From: Methylomonas sp. 11b
Lineage (GTDB): Bacteria > Pseudomonadota > Gammaproteobacteria > Methylococcales > Methylomonadaceae
DNA length: 64,000 bases
Assembly: GCF_000515215.1 (NCBI RefSeq)
Contig: NZ_KI911557.1
Span: 1-64,000 of the forward strand
Direction: 5' to 3'
Shown here one piece after another: positions 28,431-35,347 of the stretch (the first letter of the stretch is position 1; each line of letters begins with the position of its first letter). A program made the translations under genes and the position numbers. A model generated the notes under the pieces. It saw nothing but the letters and a program-made list of their open reading frames with translations, had not been told where the DNA came from and did not search any database.

Positions 28431-29822
28431 ATGACCACCGTTAACACCGAAAAACTTTCCAGCGCCCGTTTTGCCGAAGCCACCGATGCTTTTGTCGAAG
28501 AATTTACCGCTTCAGTCAATTTTGACCGGCGCATGGCCCGGCAAGATATTCAAGGCTCTCTGGCGCACGCGGCCATGCTGTGCAAGATAGGTATTCTGAC
28601 TGAGCAGGAGCTCGCCGACATTCGCAGCGGATTGATGCAAATCGGCGGTGAGATCGAACGCGGCGAGTTCGTCTGGTCGATCAAGCAGGAAGATGTGCAC
28701 ATGAACATCGAAGCGCGTTTGACCGATTTGATCGGCATTGCCGGCAAAAAACTTCATACCGGCCGTTCGCGTAATGACCAGGTCGCAACTGACATTCGCT
28801 TATATTTGCGCAGCGAAATCGAAACGATATTGGCGCAGTTGCAACGCCTGCAAATCGCTTTATTGGATGTGGCGGAGCGCGAGGCCGACACCATCATGCC
28901 GGGTTTTACCCATTTGCAAGTCGCACAGCCCGTGACATTCGGCCATCATCTGATGGCGTGGTTCGAGATGCTGTGCCGGGATAAGGAGCGTCTGCAAGAC
29001 TGCTGTAAACGCCTTAATGTGATGCCGTTGGGCGCCGCGGCATTGGCTGGTACCAGTTATCCTATCGACCGTTTCATGACTGCCGAACTATTAGGATTTT
29101 CCCGGCCGTCGAATAACTCCTTGGATTCGGTCAGCGACCGTGATTTTGCGATTGAGTTTGCGGCGGCCGGCAGTTTAATCATGATGCATTTGTCGAGATT
29201 CTCGGAAGAATTGGTGTTGTGGGCCAGCGCGCAATTCAATTTTATCGACATTCCGGATGCGTTTTGCACCGGCTCCTCGATCATGCCGCAAAAGAAAAAC
29301 CCGGACGTACCGGAACTGGTGCGCGGCAAATCCGGCCGGGTCACCGGGCATTTGGTGTCCTTGTTAATGCTGATGAAAAGCCAGCCCTTGGCGTATAACA
29401 AGGACAATCAGGAAGACAAGGAGCCTTTGTTCGATACCGCCGACACCTTAATCAATTGTTTACGGGCCTTTGCCGATATGATGCCGCGCATTCAAGCCAA
29501 ACGCGAAAATATGTATAACGCCGCCAAAAGAGGATTCGCCACCGCTACCGACTTGGCTGATTATTTGGTTCGCAAAGGTATGCCATTCCGTGATGCCCAC
29601 GAAGTCGTAGGTCAGGCTGTGCGGCTAGGACTACAAACGGAACGGGATCTGTCAGAATTAGCGCTCACAGAGTTGCAGGGCTTTTCCGCCACCATTACAG
29701 CTGACGTTTTCGACATTCTGAAACTGGAAGGTTCGGTCGCTGCCCGCAATCATATCGGCGGCACCGCACCGGCAGCGGTTCGTCAGGCAATATGTGAAGC
29801 AAGACAACAAATACCCCACTAA
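28431..29822 (+). CDS. argH: Argininosuccinate lyase
   Basis: Last enzyme of arginine synthesis: it splits argininosuccinate to arginine and fumarate. The start is the ATG at 28431 ([17 protein letters not shown]), giving 463 residues, the normal length. The fumarase/lyase superfamily signature [11 protein letters not shown] carries the catalytic serine loop; [13 protein letters not shown] and [17 protein letters not shown] are also present. It is followed by a tightly packed signalling operon ending in adenylate cyclase. Confidence 0.97.
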   Translation: MTTVNTEKLSSARFAEATDAFVEEFTASVNFDRRMARQDIQGSLAHAAMLCKIGILTEQELADIRSGLMQIGGEIERGEFVWSIKQEDVHMNIEARLTDLIGIAGKKLHTGRSRNDQVATDIRLYLRSEIETILAQLQRLQIALLDVAEREADTIMPGFTHLQVAQPVTFGHHLMAWFEMLCRDKERLQDCCKRLNVMPLGAAALAGTSYPIDRFMTAELLGFSRPSNNSLDSVSDRDFAIEFAAAGSLIMMHLSRFSEELVLWASAQFNFIDIPDAFCTGSSIMPQKKNPDVPELVRGKSGRVTGHLVSLLMLMKSQPLAYNKDNQEDKEPLFDTADTLINCLRAFADMMPRIQAKRENMYNAAKRGFATATDLADYLVRKGMPFRDAHEVVGQAVRLGLQTERDLSELALTELQGFSATITADVFDILKLEGSVAARNHIGGTAPAAVRQAICEARQQIPH

Positions 29823-29882
29823 ATCCTGGAAATTGGCTTTTTAACTGCTACCCTTCGAGCATCGTTTGATTCGGAGGGTGGC

Positions 29883-30584
29883 ATGCCCCAATATTTTTCC
29901 CGACTGCTTGCTGAACCATCGCCTGATGAGCGCCAGCAAGAAACCGACTTTTGGCACGACCGGGAACTGAGCTTATTTAGCTGTCCCGACGCCGATGCCG
30001 ATCAAGTATTGACCTCCATAGTTTTCAAAATTAGTAGAAACCCGAAAGATCTACTGGCGCATCTACGCAGGATTTATATTTGTTACGACCGGCATCTGTC
30101 CGAGCAACTCTACGCAGCCTTGTTGGATTTAGTGATTATTTTGGATGGGAAAGGGACTTCGATTAGTCGCCGTATGATACAAGCTAGTCAGGCGCGACTG
30201 CATGGTCAGCAATGTCAGGATTTGCTTAAAACTGATGCGAAGGAGCCACAAGGTAATCGATATTCGCTGTTTAGCAAAGGAATGTTGGGTAGCCGCGAAC
30301 TGGTCAGGTCCAGACAGCAAACGGAAGCTCAGCATGATTATCTGGCCTTAGCTAACGACTTTATCGAATACAGTCAGCTTGAACAGGCCATGGATGTGTT
30401 GGAAACCGGCATCACCCTTCAGCATGATCGTCCGGATTTACAACTGGCTTTGTTAGAGCTTTATAAATCCACAAAAAACCGCGAGCGCTTTCAAATCAAT
30501 CGGCAACGCTTTAGCGACTCTGCCATTGTCCTAGATGCTGAATGGCGGGAATTGGCAAATTACTTTGAAGGACAGGCATCATGA
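29883..30584 (+). CDS. TPR-like protein with FimV-type C-terminus
   Basis: A 233-residue cytoplasmic protein, first gene of a nine-gene cluster. The C-terminal part (LANDFIEYSQLEQAMDVLE, LQLALLELYKSTKNRERFQ) is like the tetratricopeptide/FimV C-terminal domain, which in pseudomonads helps activate adenylate cyclase CyaB and type IV pilus assembly. The first half is unrecognised. It overlaps the next gene by 4 bp (ATGA). The FimV resemblance fits a cluster that ends in an adenylate cyclase, though a different class from CyaB. Confidence 0.7.
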   Translation: MPQYFSRLLAEPSPDERQQETDFWHDRELSLFSCPDADADQVLTSIVFKISRNPKDLLAHLRRIYICYDRHLSEQLYAALLDLVIILDGKGTSISRRMIQASQARLHGQQCQDLLKTDAKEPQGNRYSLFSKGMLGSRELVRSRQQTEAQHDYLALANDFIEYSQLEQAMDVLETGITLQHDRPDLQLALLELYKSTKNRERFQINRQRFSDSAIVLDAEWRELANYFEGQAS

Positions 30585-31810
30585 GCAAGCCGAATAAAAC
30601 GCCATTTCGAATCGCTCTGCATGGCATGGATAGCCGCACCTGTAAAACCATGGAAATGTATTTGAAGGGGCCATGCCGAGGGGTTGCCGTCGTGGTTGAC
30701 GATGCCGAAGCCGACATCGATATGATCGACGCGGATCACCCTAAAGCCCGGGATATTTTGGATGCCAGAAAAGCCGCCGCGCCGGGCCGACCGATCATCT
30801 TATTGTCGTTACAAAACCTGCAACTGGATAACACTTATTTCATCAAGAAGCCGGTGAATGTCGAACAAATAACGGCGGTGCTCGACAAAATCAAGGCGGT
30901 TGCCGAAGCTCGCAAAGCTATTACCGAACGTACGAAAATTGCGCAGGTAGCACCAAAGATACCTGATGTGCCGGAACCGCCCAAAGACGAGACGCCGAAA
31001 AAAATGACTATGGATGTCTATGTCAATAAGGCTAAGGCACCAAACTCAGGTGATTCCGCTGAACACCATAAAGCCAGCAAACATCAATCGGCGATGCAGT
31101 TGAACGAAGGCGGCTTCACCGCGTTTTTGGGAACACTGAGCGATATCGATTTCGACGACGAGGTGCAGTTGTTAACAGCCTGTTACGACCCCAGGCAGTA
31201 TTTTTTGGGCTACGTGATGTCGGCCTATAAAACCGCTAATTTGCAGTCGCGCGTCTTGCAACTTTGCTCGATTTGGAAACCTTTGACGATTTTTCCGGAA
31301 AACCAGGAAATCTGGGTAGATGCCGACGATAAACAAACCCGCGCATTTGCCGGGATGCCATTAGGTAAAGGATCCGTAGGCAAAATGATTTTGACGGCAG
31401 TCGATTCCACAACCGCTATTCAGCGCGCCGAAGACAAGTTTCAAGATATGGGCGCTTTTGTCTGGAAATTGGCAATCTGGACATCCAAGGGACGCTTTCC
31501 GATAGGCCTGGATATTCAACGGCCGGTCTACTTGGAAAGATGGCCGAATTTTACCCGGCTGGTCATCACGCCAGATGCTTTGCGCATTGCCGCATTGTTG
31601 GTTCAGGCACCGAGAACGCCGCTGGAAGTCGCTGGTCTGTTACATGTCAAACCGCAGTATGTGTTTGTGTTTATTAGTGCGTGTCATGCCATAGGCATAT
31701 TGAAACAGAGCGAACGTCAAGTCGATGCGGTGATTGCCGTGGAACAAACCAAGAAGCCTAAAAATGAAGGTTTATTAAGCAAAATTCTCAACAAATTGCG
31801 CGGCGCTTAG
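30581..31810 (+). CDS. Pseudo-receiver protein with winged-helix-like C-terminus
   Basis: A 409-residue protein of unknown function. Residues about 8-110 look like a degenerate receiver domain: it begins RIALHGMDSRTCKTMEMYL, lacks a clear phospho-acceptor Asp in the usual context, but keeps a KKPV motif where receivers have the conserved Lys-Pro. A linker (120-175) is rich in Lys and Pro. The C-terminal part (ITPDALRIAALLVQAPRTPL, then HAIGILKQ) resembles winged-helix/PATAN-type output modules found beside small GTPases. It overlaps the upstream gene by 4 bp and lies 19 bp before the GTPase gene. Confidence 0.7.
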   Translation: MSKPNKTPFRIALHGMDSRTCKTMEMYLKGPCRGVAVVVDDAEADIDMIDADHPKARDILDARKAAAPGRPIILLSLQNLQLDNTYFIKKPVNVEQITAVLDKIKAVAEARKAITERTKIAQVAPKIPDVPEPPKDETPKKMTMDVYVNKAKAPNSGDSAEHHKASKHQSAMQLNEGGFTAFLGTLSDIDFDDEVQLLTACYDPRQYFLGYVMSAYKTANLQSRVLQLCSIWKPLTIFPENQEIWVDADDKQTRAFAGMPLGKGSVGKMILTAVDSTTAIQRAEDKFQDMGAFVWKLAIWTSKGRFPIGLDIQRPVYLERWPNFTRLVITPDALRIAALLVQAPRTPLEVAGLLHVKPQYVFVFISACHAIGILKQSERQVDAVIAVEQTKKPKNEGLLSKILNKLRGA

Positions 31811-31829
31811 CAAACGATAAGGAATCTCG

Positions 31830-32366
31830 ATGAGTCAATACAAAATTATTTTCACGGGCCCAGTAGGTGCCGGCAAAACGACTGCAATCAATGCCATTAG
31901 CGATGTGCCGCCGGTCAAAACCGATGCGGCCGCCAGTGATATGACAAAAAACCGTAAAGCATCCACTACGGTGGCTATGGATTACGGTGTGATGAATTTG
32001 GCGGGAGGCGAAAAAATTCACTTGTACGGCACTCCCGGCCAGGAACGTTTCGATTTCATGTGGGATATTTTAACCAACGGCGGCATCGGCTTAATTTTAT
32101 TGCTAGACAACACGCGCGCGGACCCTTTTCAGGATATGCGTTTTTTTCTGGACGCGTTCGGTAAGTTTATCAACGATACCAGCGTAGCGATTGGGGTGAC
32201 GCAAATGGATTTGAGTAGCACACCCTCAATAGAAGACTACCATGTGCAATTGCAGGGAGTTGGCTTGAAACCGCCGGTTTTTGCGGTGGATGCGCGGGAA
32301 AAGAATGACGTCTCTTTGTTGGTACAAGCCCTGTTATATTCCCTCGATCCTGGTTTGGCGGGCTAA
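31830..32366 (+). CDS. Ras-like small GTPase (COG2229 type)
   Basis: A 178-residue single-domain GTPase. The P-loop is GPVGAGKT (residues 10-17). The switch I threonines lie in ASTTVAMDYG. The G3 region is YGTPGQERF, where the usual DxxG aspartate is replaced as in the COG2229 family. The G4 motif is TQMD, keeping the base-reading Asp but not the Asn-Lys. This group is distinct from MglA. Such GTPases are usually encoded with roadblock proteins that act on their nucleotide state; two roadblock-fold proteins follow directly. Confidence 0.88.
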   Translation: MSQYKIIFTGPVGAGKTTAINAISDVPPVKTDAAASDMTKNRKASTTVAMDYGVMNLAGGEKIHLYGTPGQERFDFMWDILTNGGIGLILLLDNTRADPFQDMRFFLDAFGKFINDTSVAIGVTQMDLSSTPSIEDYHVQLQGVGLKPPVFAVDAREKNDVSLLVQALLYSLDPGLAG

Positions 32367-32371
32367 TCACG

Positions 32372-33028
32372 ATGGAAAGATTTGATCTGATTAATGGGCT
32401 GTATCTCTATCCCACCCCCGCTGGTGCTTATTACGCCATATCGTCGCCGGAAACCGATAAACCTCGGCGGTTTTTAATCCGCTTGCTGCAACAGGAACAA
32501 ACTCCGGCACTGACTATCGCGCAATTGCAAACATTGATGGAAATCGATGACGAGGACAAGGCCTTGCAATTGCTGTTGTATTGCCAAAAACTGGGCTGGG
32601 TGCAAGGCGTGGATACACCTTTGCAGGCGCCACACTCAGCGCTAGAGGAGATTTTGCCGGATTTGTTGGGAAAGATTTCCGAGAGCGGCAAAGTGCTATT
32701 GGCAGACGACCAAGGGTTTTACCTGGCTTGCAGCGGCTTTCCACATGAAGTAGCCGAAGAACTGTCCGCGCTCAGTGCAGAACTGGCGACCGTGCATAAA
32801 CGCCGTTCCGGATTACTGATAAACAATATGGGCATATCCAGTCATGCCTGGGCCATCGTTGATCCTTTCGGTAACAGTCAAATCGGCTTCTGGCCGATGT
32901 TCGTCGGTAAGCACCGTTTCGTATTGGCGATAACCGGCGTACCGCATTTTAACCAGGCGGAGTTTGTAACCCTGGCCTGGGCTTTAATCACCCGCTATTT
33001 AACCAAAGCCGCTGACGCTTCCAACTAA
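32372..33028 (+). CDS. Probable roadblock-fold protein with N-terminal helical domain
   Basis: A 218-residue protein, 5 bp after the GTPase gene. Residues about 1-75 look like a small winged-helix or helical domain (RFLIRLLQQEQTPALTIAQL). Residues about 90-210 have the alternation of a roadblock/LC7 fold: a helix, GKVLLADDQGFYLACSGFP, a long helix, then RRSGLLINNMGISS and HRFVLAITGVPHFNQAEF. I infer a divergent roadblock domain that would partner the GTPase or the next protein; family membership was not confirmed. Confidence 0.65.
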   Translation: MERFDLINGLYLYPTPAGAYYAISSPETDKPRRFLIRLLQQEQTPALTIAQLQTLMEIDDEDKALQLLLYCQKLGWVQGVDTPLQAPHSALEEILPDLLGKISESGKVLLADDQGFYLACSGFPHEVAEELSALSAELATVHKRRSGLLINNMGISSHAWAIVDPFGNSQIGFWPMFVGKHRFVLAITGVPHFNQAEFVTLAWALITRYLTKAADASN

Positions 33029-33069
33029 GCGCATCGCAACACCACCCTTTATCAAAGAGGAATTACATT

Positions 33070-33432
33070 ATGAAAGCAGACATGCTGACGTCGGTTTTAA
33101 CTGAATTGAACGGCACTTCGGCGGATATAGAAGCATCCGGCGTGATTTCCACCGACGGTTTGATGATGGCGTCGGTGTTACCCGCCGGTATGGACGAGGA
33201 TCGGGTGGGCGCTATGAGTGCGGCGATGTTGTCCTTGGGCGATAGAACTGCGCAAGAATTAAATCGCGGCAATTTGGAGCAGGTGTTGATCAAAGGTGCC
33301 CGGGGCTATGTGTTAATGACCTATGCGGGTAATGAAGCCGTACTCACCGTACTCGCCAAACCCAACGCCAAGCTCGGACTCATCTTTCTTGACGTGAAGC
33401 GTGCGGCGGAGAGTATTTCCGAAATGCTGTAA
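33070..33432 (+). CDS. Roadblock/LC7 domain protein
   Basis: A 120-residue single-domain protein. It shows the roadblock pattern: helix 1 (MLTSVLTELNGTSADIEAS), the strand pair GVISTDGLMMASVLP, helix 2 (VGAMSAAMLSLGDRTAQEL), then VLIKGARGYVLMTYAG and AVLTVLAKPNAKLGLIFLDV, and a final helix. These proteins form dimers and, like MglB, commonly serve as GTPase-activating or scaffolding partners of small GTPases. Immediate neighbours support that role here. Confidence 0.9.
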   Translation: MKADMLTSVLTELNGTSADIEASGVISTDGLMMASVLPAGMDEDRVGAMSAAMLSLGDRTAQELNRGNLEQVLIKGARGYVLMTYAGNEAVLTVLAKPNAKLGLIFLDVKRAAESISEML

Positions 33433-33459
33433 ACCCTAACCGGCAACCCGGAGCAAATC

Positions 33460-33936
33460 ATGATCGTTGATATGAAACCCGAAGACATCGTTGGCGAGTA
33501 CCAGGAAGCAACGCTTACCTATTGCGATGGCAAATCCAGAAAAGTGCTATACACCGAGCTTGAAACGCCGTATCCCGATGGCAAGTTGATTGTTTCCACC
33601 ACCACGCCGGATGGCATCATCAGCCACGTCAATCGCGCATTTGTGGAAATGTCCGGCTATACCGAAGCGGAGTTACTTGGCGCGCCGCATTGTATTCTCA
33701 GACATCCGGATATGCCGGCAGCCGCATTTAAAGACTTATGGGATACGGTATCACGCGGTGAAAAATGGCAAGGCTTTGTGAAAAACTTACGCAAGGATGG
33801 CGGTTATTATTGGGTAAAAGCTACGGTGATTCCCAATGTGCGCGCTGGTAAGGTGGTTGGCTACACCTCGGTGCGCCGCAAACCCTCGCGCAGCAAAGTC
33901 GATGAATGCATCGCGCTGTATCCGACACTTATTTAA
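33460..33936 (+). CDS. Aer-like PAS domain sensor protein
   Basis: A 158-residue protein consisting essentially of one PAS domain (residues about 50-150). Features shared with the FAD-binding PAS of the aerotaxis sensor Aer include ISHVNRAFVEMSGYTEAELLG, ILRHPDMPAAAFKDLWDT and NLRKDGGYYWVKATVIPN. It has no transducer or kinase domain, so it must signal through other proteins in the operon. It may sense redox state or oxygen through a flavin, which is inference from the Aer resemblance. Confidence 0.87.
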   Translation: MIVDMKPEDIVGEYQEATLTYCDGKSRKVLYTELETPYPDGKLIVSTTTPDGIISHVNRAFVEMSGYTEAELLGAPHCILRHPDMPAAAFKDLWDTVSRGEKWQGFVKNLRKDGGYYWVKATVIPNVRAGKVVGYTSVRRKPSRSKVDECIALYPTLI

Positions 33937-33948
33937 TTGGGGAGCATC

Positions 33949-34695
33949 ATGTCTTACATGTTTACAGTTAGCCCGGATTTTGCCCCAGACCGCCTGTCGG
34001 GTTGGTATATTTTTAACACCTGGCTGCAAAAACAGAGCGCCGAAGCCATCCATTTGGAAATGTACAATCATTATCACGATCTACACCAAGCCATAGCCGA
34101 GGATAAGATCGATTTGATTTACGCCAATCCCTTCGATGCCGCCATGCTGGTCAGAGAGAAAGGTTTTTTGCCATTGGTGCGCGCCCAGGGTGAAGCCGAC
34201 GAAGCGATCATTGCTGTTAACGCCGATAGCAATATTAACGACGTGGCGGATTTAAAGCCGAATACGCGTGTGGCATTCACCGACGATCCGGATGTGCGCC
34301 TGATGGGGATGATCATGTTGGAGCCCGCTGATTTGCATGCCGGCAATATCATCCCGCTGTTATCGGACAATCATGTGTTGGTGGCAAAACATCTGCTGAA
34401 AGGCGAGGCGGATGTCGGCATTATTCTCGCTGAGGCATACGACAACCTGTCCGGTATGATCAAAAAACAGCTGCGGATATTGGTGCGCAGTCAAATTAGC
34501 GTCATCTACCATTCTCTGATGATAGGTCCGAGATTGCGGAGTCGTCGCGACGACTTCCAAAAAATACTACTGGAGATGGACAAGGATGAAAAAGGTGGTG
34601 GTGTGTTGAACGCCTTAGGCTTCAACGCATGGCAACGGATCGAGGACGAAGAAATGGAGTTCATGATCGATTTGATGGACACCTTGAACACCTGA
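33949..34695 (+). CDS. PhnD-like substrate-binding protein without signal peptide
   Basis: A 248-residue type 2 periplasmic-binding fold resembling PhnD (phosphate/phosphite/phosphonate-binding proteins): FTVSPDFAPDRLSG, DKIDLIYANPFDAAML, LKGEADVGIILAEAYDNL. The start is the ATG at 33949, 12 bp after the preceding stop; a TTG further upstream is less likely. There is no signal peptide and no transporter gene nearby, so it probably works in the cytoplasm as a ligand sensor for this operon. The ligand is not predictable. Confidence 0.75.
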   Translation: MSYMFTVSPDFAPDRLSGWYIFNTWLQKQSAEAIHLEMYNHYHDLHQAIAEDKIDLIYANPFDAAMLVREKGFLPLVRAQGEADEAIIAVNADSNINDVADLKPNTRVAFTDDPDVRLMGMIMLEPADLHAGNIIPLLSDNHVLVAKHLLKGEADVGIILAEAYDNLSGMIKKQLRILVRSQISVIYHSLMIGPRLRSRRDDFQKILLEMDKDEKGGGVLNALGFNAWQRIEDEEMEFMIDLMDTLNT

Positions 34696-34705
34696 TTTCA
34701 TCCTA

Positions 34706-35305
34706 ATGCATCAGTCAACCATAATCGATTTTCTGCGGCACGGCGAAGCCCGAGGCGGTTCGTGTTATCGCGGAGTCACAGACGATCCGCTTACCGAACG
34801 CGGTTGGCGGCAGATGTATAGCCAATGCGGGGAAGGGCAGTGGGACGTGGTGATCAGTTCACCGTTGCGCCGTTGCCGTTCCTTTGCCGCCGCCTGGTGC
34901 GAACAACAGCAACTGGACTTGTTGATCGAACCGGCATGGCGTGAAATTGATTTCGGCGCTTGGGAAGGCCAAACCGCCGAGCAAATTTCCAGCCGCTGGC
35001 CCGACGCACTTGCGGAATTTTATAAAGACCCCGTGAATTTCACCCCGCCCAATGCCGAAAGCTATCAAACATTCGCCGCCCGCGTGCGGCAGGGCTGGGA
35101 AAATTTATTGGTCGGCCAGGCCGGGCGGCGAGTGCTGGTGGTTACCCATGCCGGTGTGATCAGAGCAATATTCGCCGAAGCCTTCAATCTGCCGGTTACC
35201 CAAAGTTTTCATATCGATTTGCCGCACGCCTGTTTAACCCGTTTTACCAGCTTCGATGACGGTAAGGGGCGCTTCGTCCAGCTTAATTTTCACAAGCCGG
35301 GTTGA
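34706..35305 (+). CDS. Histidine phosphatase family protein (CobC-like)
   Basis: A 199-residue phosphatase of the phosphoglycerate mutase superfamily. The catalytic RHGE motif is in IDFLRHGEARG, the second His in VVTHAGVIRAIF, and TDDPLTERGWRQM is typical of the alpha-ribazole phosphatase/CobC subgroup. No cobalamin genes are nearby, so the substrate is open. It is 10 bp after the PhnD-like gene and 42 bp before cyaA. Confidence 0.88.
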   Translation: MHQSTIIDFLRHGEARGGSCYRGVTDDPLTERGWRQMYSQCGEGQWDVVISSPLRRCRSFAAAWCEQQQLDLLIEPAWREIDFGAWEGQTAEQISSRWPDALAEFYKDPVNFTPPNAESYQTFAARVRQGWENLLVGQAGRRVLVVTHAGVIRAIFAEAFNLPVTQSFHIDLPHACLTRFTSFDDGKGRFVQLNFHKPG

Positions 35306-35347
35306 TTCTTCTATACTGGCCTCACACTTGATTTAGGCGCGGCAATT

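Noticed and set aside
31830..32366. MglA polarity GTPase
   Set aside because: The G3 and G4 motifs and the overall sequence fit COG2229 better, and the neighbours are not those of the MglA/MglB polarity system.
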